A DNA stretch of 64,000 nucleotides, from contig NZ_CAJYGQ010000003.1 in NCBI RefSeq assembly GCF_913773635.1, positions 186,001 through 250,000 of the forward strand, read 5' to 3'. Position 1 is the stretch's first letter; each line of letters opens with the position of its first letter. The translations under genes were made by a program, and so were the position numbers. This document shows positions 48,917 to 59,560 of this stretch, in pieces. The notes beneath the pieces are model-generated. The model was not told where the DNA came from and searched no databases. It saw only the letters and a program-made list of their open reading frames with translations. The DNA is from an uncultured Mucilaginibacter sp. (lineage in GTDB: Bacteria > Bacteroidota > Bacteroidia > Sphingobacteriales > Sphingobacteriaceae).

Positions 48917-51253
48917 TTATCTTATATCAATTTGTGGTTTTAATTGGTATTCTTTAGGCGTTTCAGCCCCCATCAGGTAACGCACAAAATAATCCCAGCG
49001 CCTGCGGGTCATGTAATAGCTGTATTGGCCATAGCCGTGCGCGCTGTTAGGAAATATTACTAGGTCATAGTCTTTACCTGCTTTTTCAAGTGCTTCCACA
49101 ACAAGTAACGTGTTGTAAGGAGGTACGTTGTCATCCATCATGCCATGAGCCAGCATCAGTTTTCCTTTCAAATTTTTTGCAAAATTTTGGTTGGCCTGGT
49201 CTTCATAGTTTGATTTGCCGCTTGCGTCCTTGGTAAGTAAGCCAATATAGCGTTCACCCCAATCATCCTCGTAGTTACGGTTGTCATGATTGCCTGATTC
49301 TGATATACCTACTTTGAAAAAGTCTGGATATTTAAACATAGCACATGCAGTAGCAAAACCACCACCCGAGTGCCCCCACATACCAGCCCTGTTAATATCA
49401 ATGTACGGATACTTTTGAGCCAGTTGCTGCATTCCGGTAACCTGATCGGGTAGTGTGTTTTCTGACATTTTACCATAAGCCATATCATGGAAGCTTTTTG
49501 AACGAAGCGGATTGCTTGTGCCTTCTATAAGTACAACTACGAATCCAAGTTCGGCCAGAGCCTGGTGATCGCCACGGGCAGCCGAAAAGCCCCAGTTGCC
49601 GCCCATACTGCCACCCTGCGGACCAGGGTAAATGTAGTTTATGATAGGATACTTTTTGCTTGGGTCAAGGTTGGTGGGTGTAAACATTAAACCGTACAAA
49701 TCAGTCTTGCCATCATGTGCTTTCACTGTAATGGGAGTGGGCGCTTTCCAACCTGATGCACTAAGCCTTGATACATCTGTTTTTTGTACAGTAGTAATTA
49801 CTTTGCCGTTTTTATTACGCAGTACTGTAACAGGCGCAACGTTAGGTTGTGAGTAAGTATCTACCAAATAGTTGCCTGATGGTGAAAACGTAACCTGATG
49901 AAAGCCGGTTTCAGGCGTTAAATCAGTAAGTTTTTTGCCATCGAAACCGATTTTAAAAACATGGCTAAAGTAAGGGTTTATCTTATCGTGCCCGTTAGCT
50001 ACAAAGTAAATGAGCCTGTTTTTTTCATCTACTTTAAGTAAACGTGTAACAACCCAATTGCCTTTGGTTATTTGGTTTTTAAGTTTGCCGTTAGCTGCAT
50101 TATATAAATAAAGGTGTCCCCAGTTATCGCGCTCTGAAAACCAAATTATTTCGTTTGATTGGGGCAGGTAGCGCCAGTTAATGCTTCCCCAGCCTGATTC
50201 ATATTGTGTGGGTACAACCTCTTCAAAAACCTCACGCACCGCGCCTGTTGCTGCGTTGGCAATACGCACCTTTTCCTGTTTGTGATCGCGCGATGTTGAT
50301 ACGAAGGCCAGTTGAGTAGCGTCGGCGCTCCAGTTTACATCATCTAACGAGCCGCTGCTTGAAATATCATCACTTAAGGTAGCGCGGTGAGGGTCTGCTT
50401 CTACCTTAAGCATTATTACTTTGGGGTTGTCCACCTCTACAATGCAACGATGAATCATGGCAATATCCTTATCGCCGGGAAGTGGATACTTCCATGCTTT
50501 CAGGGCAGGCGTACCTACATTTGTTGTTACGAGGTACATGTCACCAACTTTACGCTGGTCTTGCTTAAAGGTGGCTATTTTTCTAGAATCGGGCGACCAT
50601 TTCAGAATGGCAGCGTCACTATGCGACCAGCCTGCATTGTCTGTTGCGTAACCAAAGTCCTTCTCGCCATCGGTTGTTAGCTGGGTTTGTTTACCTGTGG
50701 CTAAATCACGTACCCAAAGATTATAATCATTAATATAAGCCATGCGTTTGCCATCAGGCGAAATGACGCCACCTGCCATAGCGTTACGCCTGTTCATAGT
50801 TGCGCTACGGTTGCCTTGAGCAGGGTTGGTGTTTTCGCTTAAAGTACCCGTTTGGAGATTGTAGTTCCAGTATTTATTACCTGCGTAAACGGTCGCAAAA
50901 TTACCATCGTCAGTAAAGCTAATGCTTGCAGGCAGCGCTTCGGCCTTAAATGTGCTTTGAGTGGCCTTTGATAGTTCGCTGGCAAATTTATCATGATCAA
51001 ATGCGAGGTTGCGTGTGCCTTTTGCCGCATCAACAATTATGTACTCTGAGCCTTTAGGGGTAAGGTTGCGATACCAAAAGCTATCTCCTGTGAACCAGTT
51101 AGGGCGTACGTTTGCTCCGTCAATAAGCGGAGCCGTGTTGTAGCCCATAAACTTTTCGGCCCGTTCATAATCAGTAACCGTAAGTGCTTTGCTGTTTTGA
51201 GCATTGGCAGCAGCACAGCTTAGCAGCAAAACAGGTAGTAAAAGTTTTCTCAT
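48917..51253 (-). CDS. S9 family peptidase (DPP-IV-like prolyl oligopeptidase)
   Basis: Signal peptide, DPPIV_N propeller, catalytic MWGHSGGGFATACAM, AHGMMDDNVPPYNTL, FPNSAHGYGQ. Confidence 0.95.
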   Translation of the reverse strand: MRKLLLPVLLLSCAAANAQNSKALTVTDYERAEKFMGYNTAPLIDGANVRPNWFTGDSFWYRNLTPKGSEYIIVDAAKGTRNLAFDHDKFASELSKATQSTFKAEALPASISFTDDGNFATVYAGNKYWNYNLQTGTLSENTNPAQGNRSATMNRRNAMAGGVISPDGKRMAYINDYNLWVRDLATGKQTQLTTDGEKDFGYATDNAGWSHSDAAILKWSPDSRKIATFKQDQRKVGDMYLVTTNVGTPALKAWKYPLPGDKDIAMIHRCIVEVDNPKVIMLKVEADPHRATLSDDISSSGSLDDVNWSADATQLAFVSTSRDHKQEKVRIANAATGAVREVFEEVVPTQYESGWGSINWRYLPQSNEIIWFSERDNWGHLYLYNAANGKLKNQITKGNWVVTRLLKVDEKNRLIYFVANGHDKINPYFSHVFKIGFDGKKLTDLTPETGFHQVTFSPSGNYLVDTYSQPNVAPVTVLRNKNGKVITTVQKTDVSRLSASGWKAPTPITVKAHDGKTDLYGLMFTPTNLDPSKKYPIINYIYPGPQGGSMGGNWGFSAARGDHQALAELGFVVVLIEGTSNPLRSKSFHDMAYGKMSENTLPDQVTGMQQLAQKYPYIDINRAGMWGHSGGGFATACAMFKYPDFFKVGISESGNHDNRNYEDDWGERYIGLLTKDASGKSNYEDQANQNFAKNLKGKLMLAHGMMDDNVPPYNTLLVVEALEKAGKDYDLVIFPNSAHGYGQYSYYMTRRRWDYFVRYLMGAETPKEYQLKPQIDIR

Positions 51254-51371
51254 TTGCTTGAGTGAATAAGTAATACAGTTTTAAACAACCAATATACAGC
51301 TTTTAAATATGCTGCTCATTGAACATGGTTGTATAACCTGTTTTTTACGTTTGTAAACTGCAAACAAAAAA

Positions 51372-51398
51372 AGCCGCTCCATTTGCATGAAGCGGCCA
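51372..51398 (-). terminator. Stem-loop downstream of rpsT
   Basis: gccgct...agcggc arms; minus strand continues into a T-run. Confidence 0.6.
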
Positions 51399-51419
51399 TA
51401 TCAGCATAAAACTGAAATA

Positions 51420-51674
51420 TTATTTTAAGCCGTTAACAAATTTAGTCAGTTTTGACTTATTGTTAGATGCTTTGTTTTTGTGAATTACGTTTTTCTTAGC
51501 TAAACGATCAAGCATTGAAATTACTTTGCTCAATAAAGGAGTAGCTTCCTCTTTGCTGGTAGAAGCCCTTAACTTTTTGATAGCATTTCTCGTAGTTTTA
51601 GCCTGATATCTGTTACGCAGACGCTTCGCAGCGTTAGCCCTGATTCTTTTAATTGCTGATTTATGATTTGCCAT
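51420..51674 (-). CDS. rpsT: 30S ribosomal protein S20
   Basis: [36 protein letters not shown]. Confidence 0.97.
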   Translation of the reverse strand: MANHKSAIKRIRANAAKRLRNRYQAKTTRNAIKKLRASTSKEEATPLLSKVISMLDRLAKKNVIHKNKASNNKSKLTKFVNGLK

Positions 51675-51783
51675 TTTAGCTAATTATCTTTTTTAATTTC
51701 GGACTGCAAATGTAGTACAAATATTTACAAGTTGCAAATCTCTTACAAAATAATTTTCAGCACGTTATATAGTTTGCACAGGA

Positions 51784-52503
51784 CTATTTGTTGGTAAATA
51801 CACCCACGCTAAATGCTTGGTTGCCGGTTCCGCCAACCAGGCCTTTTGCATAAACAGTATAAATTTTACCGCTTTCAAGGTTTACTGTTGCTGCGGCTGA
51901 TGGAAACGCACCAGTGTTATAAGCACGTAAAGTATAGCTGCCAGCATTAACCTCGGTAGTTGCCGCAACACCTCTGAAGTTTTGTGCGCCTACCAATACT
52001 GTGCTTCCGTTGTTAAGTGTAACGCCCGATGAGTTTGGCGATGCGTTTACATATCTTATTTTAGCTTTACCTGATGCAGGTGCCGCCAAATCATCAGTAA
52101 CGGCCAATACGCTCAATGCACTGTTTTGACCGATAAGCATGTAAGTGTAACTTGTTTCTACATCAAAGCCGGCATTGGTGGTAGCAAGCGTTGCCTCGCC
52201 CGAAGCAGATTTGATGATTACATCCTGCGTACCCGAAAATGTATCATAGTAGCCTGATGCCTCACCAAAATTTACACCGTTAGGGGTGCGTAATACATCA
52301 TCAACATATAAACGTGCGGCAGGAGCATCGGGGCTTGCATTAATTAAGTTAACACGTGAATGCAGGGTTTCTTCAAAATTGTAAGGGTCGTCTTTTTTAC
52401 AGGAAGAGAAAAGGCTTAAACTTAACAAACTCATAAATGCATAACGAGCCGTAATTTTAAATGCAGAAGTGAAATTTTTCATAGATGATTTTAAGATGAA
52501 CAA
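51784..52503 (-). CDS. DUF4397 domain-containing lipoprotein
   Basis: Lipobox SSC; VNLINASPDAPAARLYVDDVLR and KIRYVNASPNSSGVTL; paralogue of the genes at 54335 and 55084. Confidence 0.88.
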   Translation of the reverse strand: MFILKSSMKNFTSAFKITARYAFMSLLSLSLFSSCKKDDPYNFEETLHSRVNLINASPDAPAARLYVDDVLRTPNGVNFGEASGYYDTFSGTQDVIIKSASGEATLATTNAGFDVETSYTYMLIGQNSALSVLAVTDDLAAPASGKAKIRYVNASPNSSGVTLNNGSTVLVGAQNFRGVAATTEVNAGSYTLRAYNTGAFPSAAATVNLESGKIYTVYAKGLVGGTGNQAFSVGVFTNK

Positions 52504-52667
52504 ATTGGGTTGTATAGCAACCGTGTTATTTGTATAAGTACGTAAAACATGGTGTTATAGTATTTGTTTGCCACGGGTTTTGTTCGTTAATTAGCTTAAA
52601 AGAATTAACACAACTATTTCAAGGGTTTATAAATGAAAAGTGCAAGGTGAAATTTTCAGTGCGTTTA

Positions 52668-53675
52668 ATGCTGTATACTGCGTTGCTTTTCCTGATGAGT
52701 TCGTGGGGTTTTTACGCTCATTTCAGAATAAACAGAGTAGCTGTTTATACCCTCCCTGCCTCAATGAGTGCCTTTTACCGGGCAAATATTGAATTTATTA
52801 CTGAACATGCAATTAGTGCCGATAAACGACGCTATGTTGATTCGGCCGAAATACCGAGGCACTTTTTTGATGCCGATCATTACGGTAAAGATCCCTTTCA
52901 TACCGTACCACAAAAGTGGAAAGATGCCATCAAAAAATATTCGGCCGATACCTTATATAAATATGGTACACTTCCCTGGACAATTCAGTACAACTACTAT
53001 AAGCTTGTTGATGCATTTAAAAGCCATGATACATCATTAATAAGGCATTACTCGGCTTACTTAGGCCACTACGTGGCTGACGCTTGTGTACCCTTGCATA
53101 CAACAATGAACCACGATGGGCAACTAACCCACCAAAGCGGGCTACATGCTTTATGGGAAAGCCGTTTACCCGAGCAGTTTGGCAATACTTATAATTACAA
53201 CGTAGGTAAGGCGCGCTACATTGAGAATCCGTTATGGCAGGCGTTTATACTATGCAGGAGCTCCTTTAAATGCACCGATTCGGTGTTGCGTGTACAGCGT
53301 TTGGTTGATAGGGCGTTTCCGGCCAATGAGAAGTATGAGACCATATTGCGCGGTAAGCGCAAAATAAAAGACTTTTCGGCTGCTTACTGCCGTGCTTATC
53401 ACACAGCATTAAAAGGTATGGTACAGCGGCGGTTGCGTATAGCCATTCTTAACACAGGAAGCTATTGGTATTCGGCTTGGGTTGATGCAGGCCAGCCTGA
53501 TTTAGGTAAGCTAACTGATTTGCTGGCCGACTCCGTAAAACAAAAAACCGCTCATGAAGCGGCTTTGTATAAAATTGGAAAGATTGCAGTATTACCCGCA
53601 TACGGCACAGTTAACAAACCGCTGCCTGAGGTAAAATCATCATCATTACGCGCTACGCGAGAACCTGCTCCGTAA
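52668..53675 (+). CDS. Zinc-dependent phospholipase C / S1-P1 nuclease-fold protein (ORF listed from 52530; start uncertain)
   Basis: RHYSAYLGHYVADACVPLHTTMNHDGQLTHQSGLHALWESRLPE; conserved His/Asp ligand pattern. Confidence 0.85.
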   Translation: MLYTALLFLMSSWGFYAHFRINRVAVYTLPASMSAFYRANIEFITEHAISADKRRYVDSAEIPRHFFDADHYGKDPFHTVPQKWKDAIKKYSADTLYKYGTLPWTIQYNYYKLVDAFKSHDTSLIRHYSAYLGHYVADACVPLHTTMNHDGQLTHQSGLHALWESRLPEQFGNTYNYNVGKARYIENPLWQAFILCRSSFKCTDSVLRVQRLVDRAFPANEKYETILRGKRKIKDFSAAYCRAYHTALKGMVQRRLRIAILNTGSYWYSAWVDAGQPDLGKLTDLLADSVKQKTAHEAALYKIGKIAVLPAYGTVNKPLPEVKSSSLRATREPAP

Positions 53676-54335
53676 TGCTGCCCATATAGGCGGAAGTAAC
53701 GACACTACAACTATACCCAGTGCTATCAGCGAAAAGTTTTTCTTGAAAAACGGAACGTTACCTAGTAAATAACCTAAAAATAAGAAGGTTACAATCCAGG
53801 CAAACCCTCCAACAATGTTATACAAACTGTAACGGCCAAATGGCATACGCCCAACGCCCGCTACAAATGGTGCTATAGTTCTGATGATGGGCATAAACCT
53901 GCTAAATATAACCGCTTTACCGCCATGCTTATCAAAAAAAGCTTTGGTTTTAAGATAATAATCAAGTTTAAGTACTTTATTTTCGGGCTTAAAAACGCGT
54001 GCTCCTAAATAATGGCCTAGCTGGTAGTTTACTGTGTTGCCTAAAAATGCAGCAATAATAAGTAAAATAGCCAGCAGGTAAATATCAAGACCTGAGCTAC
54101 CGGTAGCTATTAAAGCTCCTGCAGCAAATAGCAGTGAATCGCCGGGCAAAAACGGTGTTACTACAAAGCCCGTTTCAGCAAAGATGATAACGAAGAGGAT
54201 GAGATAAGTCCAGGCTTGGTACTGGCTGGTTATTTGCACAAGATGCTTATCAATGTGCAAAATAAAGTCAATAAGTTCTTTTATAATTTCCACCGTTGTT
54301 ACAGTTTGGCGTAAAAGTAACAAATATTTGCACAC
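53646..54335 (-). CDS. DedA family protein (start uncertain)
   Basis: FAETGFVVTPFLPGDSLLFAAGAL, GARVFKPENKVLKLDYYLKTKAFFDKHGGKAVIFSRFMPIIRTIAPFVAGVGRM. Confidence 0.94.
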   Translation of the reverse strand: MCKYLLLLRQTVTTVEIIKELIDFILHIDKHLVQITSQYQAWTYLILFVIIFAETGFVVTPFLPGDSLLFAAGALIATGSSGLDIYLLAILLIIAAFLGNTVNYQLGHYLGARVFKPENKVLKLDYYLKTKAFFDKHGGKAVIFSRFMPIIRTIAPFVAGVGRMPFGRYSLYNIVGGFAWIVTFLFLGYLLGNVPFFKKNFSLIALGIVVVSLLPPIWAALRSRFSRSA

Positions 54336-55081
54336 TACCGGTTATTTTCCGGCGGGTTATTGGCAAGCACCGCTATGTTGAATGCAGCACTATCAGTAGG
54401 GGCGCGGCCTACTATTCCGCGCGAGTAAATGGTGTACAGCCGGCCATCCTGAACGGTAATGTTATTGAGTTCGGCAAGGCTGGTGGCCGAGGTATTTGCC
54501 GGATAAATTCTGAAGTTGTAATTGCCGGGTGGCAATGTGAAATAGTTTGACACTTCGGCAAAGCCAACATTCCTAATGATAGCTACTCCGTTGGCATAAA
54601 TATCATGAGCACCTGTATTACGGGCGGCAGTGTTTACAAAGCGTACCCGGCCACCCTTGCCTATAGGCGGTAATGAAGCAGTATCATCAACAGTTAATAT
54701 TGTTCTTAAAGTTTTTTCTGAACGCAAACCGGTGAAAAATAAACTGTAACGCGTATTAGGCAAAGTCACAGAATCTGAGCTGAGTGTTACGCCATTATCA
54801 TCGGTACGGGTGGAGCGCAGTTGAAGTGGAAATCTGGCCTGGTCAGAAGTGAGGTAAAAATAAGCGGGCGTTGTGTTGTAGCTATAACGGTTTAATCCGC
54901 CACCATTAATAAACAATTGTACCGGATATGCATCGGGACTAAGGTTAAGTATTTGTATTCTTATATCGGAGGCAGCTCGGGTAGTGTCATCTTCTTTGCC
55001 GCATGAGCTTAGCATGGGCAACGCAAGTAATAAAAAGTTAAGTGTAAATAAACTATAAAATATAGTGTTCTTTTTTAACAT
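54335..55081 (-). CDS. DUF4397 domain-containing lipoprotein
   Basis: Lipobox LSSC; IQILNLSPDAYPVQLFINGG, VRFVNTAARNTGAHDIYANG. Confidence 0.85.
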   Translation of the reverse strand: MLKKNTIFYSLFTLNFLLLALPMLSSCGKEDDTTRAASDIRIQILNLSPDAYPVQLFINGGGLNRYSYNTTPAYFYLTSDQARFPLQLRSTRTDDNGVTLSSDSVTLPNTRYSLFFTGLRSEKTLRTILTVDDTASLPPIGKGGRVRFVNTAARNTGAHDIYANGVAIIRNVGFAEVSNYFTLPPGNYNFRIYPANTSATSLAELNNITVQDGRLYTIYSRGIVGRAPTDSAAFNIAVLANNPPENNR

Positions 55082-55083
55082 GT

Positions 55084-55773
55084 TTATTGATTTACGATTA
55101 AACCTGCCCTGAAACTATTGCGCCTTCCTTGACTAAACAGCGTGTAAATGGTGCCGGCGTTAAGAGTTATATTCGATGTATACAAAACCTCGTTGGTATT
55201 CAAAGGCGATATTCTGATTGTTTTTTTTCCGTTACCTACAGGTATGAAAGCACTTACAGCCTTAAAACTACTGCTGGTAAATCTTAAAGTATCATTTAAA
55301 TAAACCCTCACCTGCGGCATCTCCTGTGTTGCAGGTACAAATCTCAATAGGGCATTTTTAGCGTCGGATGCAAGCGTGTCTTTTATTAAAAAAGCCGAAT
55401 TGCGGTTGAGGCCGCTTAAAAATAAAGAATAGCTCACATTTGAGGCAGCCGAATCAAGCTTTACCGGAAGAGTAAAAAGTGTATCGGCATAGTTATAGTT
55501 CTGATTATCAAACAAACGCCTGAAAGCAATCACGGTTTCTCCGCGGTTTACTGCGCTATAACCGCTGTTTGCCAATGGGTAAATACCTGTAACACTGTTT
55601 TGACGTGCGCCATTTATGTAATAATTAATTACGATAGATGTATCGGTAATAGCATTAATTACATTTAAGTTCACCGTGCCCGGATTGGCAACCGGAGGAT
55701 CATTTTTTACGCACGAGCAAAAAGCCAGCAAAACTGTTGCAATTAAAACGGTTAAATTGGCTTTTTTATACAT
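55084..55773 (-). CDS. DUF4397-like lipoprotein
   Basis: Lipobox FCSC; same architecture as the adjacent DUF4397 gene (INYYINGARQN, LLRFVPATQEMPQVRVYLND, IYTLFSQG). Confidence 0.8.
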   Translation of the reverse strand: MYKKANLTVLIATVLLAFCSCVKNDPPVANPGTVNLNVINAITDTSIVINYYINGARQNSVTGIYPLANSGYSAVNRGETVIAFRRLFDNQNYNYADTLFTLPVKLDSAASNVSYSLFLSGLNRNSAFLIKDTLASDAKNALLRFVPATQEMPQVRVYLNDTLRFTSSSFKAVSAFIPVGNGKKTIRISPLNTNEVLYTSNITLNAGTIYTLFSQGRRNSFRAGLIVNQ

Positions 55774-55825
55774 ATCCGAATTTATAACTGCTTTTTCTAC
55801 GGTTTGTTATATACGGCTAACTAAA

Positions 55826-55851
55826 AAAGTCCGGTTTGGTAACCGGACTTT
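55826..55851 (-). terminator. Terminator of dnaN
   Basis: aaagtccggtt-tggt-aaccggacttt; minus strand continues tttttag. Confidence 0.75.
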
Positions 55852-55878
55852 AATTTGGATTTATAATTAAGTTAAAAC

Positions 55879-57003
55879 TTATGCATAGCTATTAAGCATC
55901 ACCGGCATAACCAGCATCAGCACATCCTCGTTTTCATCACCGCCTTGAGGCAATAGCAAACCTGCCCTGTTAGGAGTTGACATATGCAATGCTACTTCTT
56001 CGCTGCTTAAATTTTTAAGCATTTCAATTAAGAAACGGGCATTAAAGCCAATCTCAAGATCGTCGCCCTCGTATTGACAGCTTAAGCGCTCATGCGCCTC
56101 ATTAGCAAAATCAATATCTTCTGATGATATATTTAACTCGCTTCCGCTAACTTTTAAGCGTACCTGGTGTGTTGTTTTATTTGCATAAATGGCCACACGC
56201 TGTAATGAACCAAGGAAAGACTGACGGTCAATAGTCATCTTATTAGGGTTGCTTTGTGGTATTACAGCTTCATAATCAGGGTAACGCTCATCAATTAAAC
56301 GGCACACCAGGTTAATGTTACCAAACTTGAAGAAAGCACTGGTATTATTGTATTCAACAGATACATTAACATCTTCTGATGGCAAAGCCGATTTTAGCAG
56401 GTTTAATGCTTTCTTTGGTAATATAAATGATGTATTGCTGGCGGCCTGTGCATCTTTACGACGGTAACGAACCAACTTGTGCGCATCAGTAGATACAAAA
56501 GTTAAATATGAAGTTGACAGCTGGCAAAATACACCTGTCATGGCAGGGCGCAACTCATCATTACTTACAGCAAAAATAGTTTTGTTAATTGCCTCGGCTA
56601 AAACAGATGCCGGTAAGTTAACTGACGATGCGTTTTCAACAACAGGAATTTTTGGGAAATCCTCACCGTTTTCACCACTTAGCTTATATTTTCCATCACC
56701 GGCACTTATCTCAATAGCAAAGGTTTTGTCATCTACCGAGAAAGCAATAGGCTGCTCAGGTAATGATTTCAGCGTATCAAGTAAAATGCGTGATGGGATA
56801 GCAATACGACCATTCTCTTTTGCTTCTACCGATAATGACGTAGTCATGCTCGTTTGCAAATCTGTAGCCGATATGGTAAGGTTGCCTTCTTTAATTTCAA
56901 ATAAAAAGTTTTCCAGTATTGGCAACACTGTGCTGCTGCTTAAAGCGCCGCTTACAGCCTGCAATTGCTTCAGTAAAGTTAACGTCGAAACAATGAATCT
57001 CAT
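55879..57003 (-). CDS. dnaN: DNA polymerase III subunit beta (ORF listed to 57009)
   Basis: MRFIVSTLTLLKQLQAVSGALSSSTVLPILENFLFEI; C-terminal VLMLVMPVML. Confidence 0.97.
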   Translation of the reverse strand: MRFIVSTLTLLKQLQAVSGALSSSTVLPILENFLFEIKEGNLTISATDLQTSMTTSLSVEAKENGRIAIPSRILLDTLKSLPEQPIAFSVDDKTFAIEISAGDGKYKLSGENGEDFPKIPVVENASSVNLPASVLAEAINKTIFAVSNDELRPAMTGVFCQLSTSYLTFVSTDAHKLVRYRRKDAQAASNTSFILPKKALNLLKSALPSEDVNVSVEYNNTSAFFKFGNINLVCRLIDERYPDYEAVIPQSNPNKMTIDRQSFLGSLQRVAIYANKTTHQVRLKVSGSELNISSEDIDFANEAHERLSCQYEGDDLEIGFNARFLIEMLKNLSSEEVALHMSTPNRAGLLLPQGGDENEDVLMLVMPVMLNSYA

Positions 57004-57037
57004 AAACAAGTATTAGTCCATCCAAAAGTATAAAATT

Positions 57038-59434
57038 TTAACGGGCATACTTGCGTTTCCGTAAAGATTGTTGAAAAATTGCAAAAATTAACAACACCGC
57101 AACAGGTACCACTGTATTAATGGTTTGCCAGTACGTTTTCTCTGTGCGGAGACGAGCCCTGTCTAACAAACGCAGTTTTATTTCTTTGTTACGCAAGGCT
57201 ATAAGTCCGGTATCATCAGTAAGGTAGTCAACCAAATTTAACAGTAAATTTTTGTTGCCATAGGTTTGCTGTGTATACCGGTCAAACCCTAAAGTAAACG
57301 GAGAGCCATCACTTCCAACCTGATTTTTGATGATATCGCCATCGCTTAATACCACCATTTTTGCTGCCTTACTATGCGGTACAATTTCAATAGCTTCAGT
57401 AATACCGGCAGGAACTGGTCTGTTAACAAAAGCAGAATTAAAGCTTCCTTGCAGTAAAACACCTGTAATTTTAGGCTGGCTTTTAAACTCATTGGGGTTT
57501 GGCTCCTGCTCAAGCGCTTGTAAAGAGAGCGCATGGGGTGCTGTAATCTTTTTGTTATACGGTGATGAAGCAAGTAACACCGTTTGCTGTATACCTTTAA
57601 CCGGCAGCAAGTCAATGGTACTTGCAAATTCGCTTCGTATGCCTTCTAAATTTTTAACTACTGGATGACTGCCAAGCGGCATAAAAACCGGGTAAAAAAG
57701 CCATGGTAACATTTGTATTTGAGCCTGACCACCTGCATTGCCCGTGGAAACCGGTATTTGTGAACAATTTAAATCGGCAACGAGGTCATAATTAATACGC
57801 ACTCCGTACCTGAACAGCTGATCATCAATATTTAATTGCTTTGGAAATGCAAGCTGCTCACCACCGTGCCCGCGCAAACTGTCAAGCTCGGCACTTACCT
57901 GGTCTATAGCCCAAATAATACTGCCGCCCCGCATGAGGTATTGATCTATTTTAAATTTTTCAACCTCGTTAAACGGCTTGTCAGGTTTGGGCACCACTAA
58001 CAATTTCATGGTTTGCAGTGTGGAAAACGGCATGGTTTGTAAGTTAATGCGGCCTACCTCAAAGCCGTCTGAAAGGGTTTGAAGGGCATCATTGAGCTGT
58101 ACGTTATTCAGCTCATTATGGCCTTCTGTGAATCCAATGCGTGGCCTGCCACCTGAAACTACTTTTTTTATAGCAGAGGTAAACGCATATTCAAGGTTTT
58201 GAATAGAGTTGTTAAGCACTTCATCGGGCGAGAGGCCAATACGCGTTTGCAGCAGTTTTACACCAATACTTTTATCGCCGGCGTTTACCAGTGCTGTTGG
58301 AAAGATTATTTTTTGCGATACCCCGTTGTCGGTTTTTACGCTGAGGTTGGTAGCTTCAACACCTTTACTTTGAAGATCCTGAATGGTTTGTTCCTGTTCC
58401 TGCTCGTTTAAGCCATCTAAGGGATTTATAAATTCGAATTGTAAACGGCGGTTGCTGTAGGCTTTCAGGTCACTCAGCATGTCGCGAGTTGCCTGTTGTA
58501 ATCTTTTCATTCCGCCGGGCAAGTCTTTGCCCTGAAGGTAAACAGTTACTTTAACAGGCTGGGGCAGGGTATCCATCACACCGCGGCTTACATCAGAAAG
58601 TGTAAAGCGCTTCTCTTTGGTAAAATCAATACGGGTGAAGGTTAATAATGAAAGTATGATGATTGCAACAAGTGAACCTGCTATGACTGGTAGCGCAGTG
58701 TGTTGCAGTTTTTTTTGACGCTGATTGGTTACTACCAAAAGCGTAAGTGTTAAAAAAAATCCTGTTAAAACTAAAAAGTAAGCCAAATCGCGCGTGTCGA
58801 GCACGCCACGGCTTACCGAATCATAATGGCGGGTAATACCTAAATTTTGTATATCCCAATTCTGAAGTGATAGCAACTGGCTTACCGAATCGAACCCGCT
58901 GTATAAAAGGTAGCTGATAAATACCGCAATGGTAAATGCAATGATCTGGTTTTTACTAACCGATGATGCAAATAAACCAACCGCTACAAAAACAGCTCCT
59001 AATAGAAATAAGCCTATGTATGAGCCTATAACTGCACCCGTATCTAAATTGCCTTGAGGGTTGCCCAGTATCCAAACCGAAAATGCATATAGCAATGTTG
59101 GCAGCAGTGCAAATAAAACCAGCAACAGGCAGGCTACATATTTGCCCGCTACTATTTGCCAATCGGTAAGCGGACGCGTGGCCAATAATTCTAAGGTACC
59201 TTCACGGCGTTCTTCGGCCAGCGAACGCATGGTTATAGCCGGTATCAAGAACATAAACAGGTAAGGCGCAGTACTGAACAAGCTTTCCAGGCCAGCGTAA
59301 CCATACTCCAGTATGCTCGACTCTGGAAAGACCCATAAGAATAATCCGAGCACCAGTAAAAATACTCCTATAGTTACATAAGCAACCAGGGAGCTGAGGT
59401 AAGAACTGATTTCTTTTTTTAAGATGCTGAGCAT
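57038..59434 (-). CDS. GldF-GldG fusion (gliding-motility-associated ABC transporter permease plus auxiliary protein)
   Basis: N-terminal about 240 aa is a GldF-like ABC-2 permease (MRSLAEERREGTLELLATRPLTDWQIVAGKY). The remainder is GldG-like (ALPVIAGSLVAIIILSLLTFTRIDFTKEKRFTLSDVSRGVMDTLPQPVKVTVYL). Confidence 0.9.
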   Translation of the reverse strand: MLSILKKEISSYLSSLVAYVTIGVFLLVLGLFLWVFPESSILEYGYAGLESLFSTAPYLFMFLIPAITMRSLAEERREGTLELLATRPLTDWQIVAGKYVACLLLVLFALLPTLLYAFSVWILGNPQGNLDTGAVIGSYIGLFLLGAVFVAVGLFASSVSKNQIIAFTIAVFISYLLYSGFDSVSQLLSLQNWDIQNLGITRHYDSVSRGVLDTRDLAYFLVLTGFFLTLTLLVVTNQRQKKLQHTALPVIAGSLVAIIILSLLTFTRIDFTKEKRFTLSDVSRGVMDTLPQPVKVTVYLQGKDLPGGMKRLQQATRDMLSDLKAYSNRRLQFEFINPLDGLNEQEQEQTIQDLQSKGVEATNLSVKTDNGVSQKIIFPTALVNAGDKSIGVKLLQTRIGLSPDEVLNNSIQNLEYAFTSAIKKVVSGGRPRIGFTEGHNELNNVQLNDALQTLSDGFEVGRINLQTMPFSTLQTMKLLVVPKPDKPFNEVEKFKIDQYLMRGGSIIWAIDQVSAELDSLRGHGGEQLAFPKQLNIDDQLFRYGVRINYDLVADLNCSQIPVSTGNAGGQAQIQMLPWLFYPVFMPLGSHPVVKNLEGIRSEFASTIDLLPVKGIQQTVLLASSPYNKKITAPHALSLQALEQEPNPNEFKSQPKITGVLLQGSFNSAFVNRPVPAGITEAIEIVPHSKAAKMVVLSDGDIIKNQVGSDGSPFTLGFDRYTQQTYGNKNLLLNLVDYLTDDTGLIALRNKEIKLRLLDRARLRTEKTYWQTINTVVPVAVLLIFAIFQQSLRKRKYAR

Positions 59435-59560
59435 AAATGTAAAAGGCTTGAAAGGTTGATGTTGTTTAAAAAAAATTAAGCCGGTAAGGCAGCATCTGTT
59501 TAATTGTGGGTTAATTAAGATTTTTAGAAAAGAGCGTTTGCAATTGCTTAGCGATATGTA

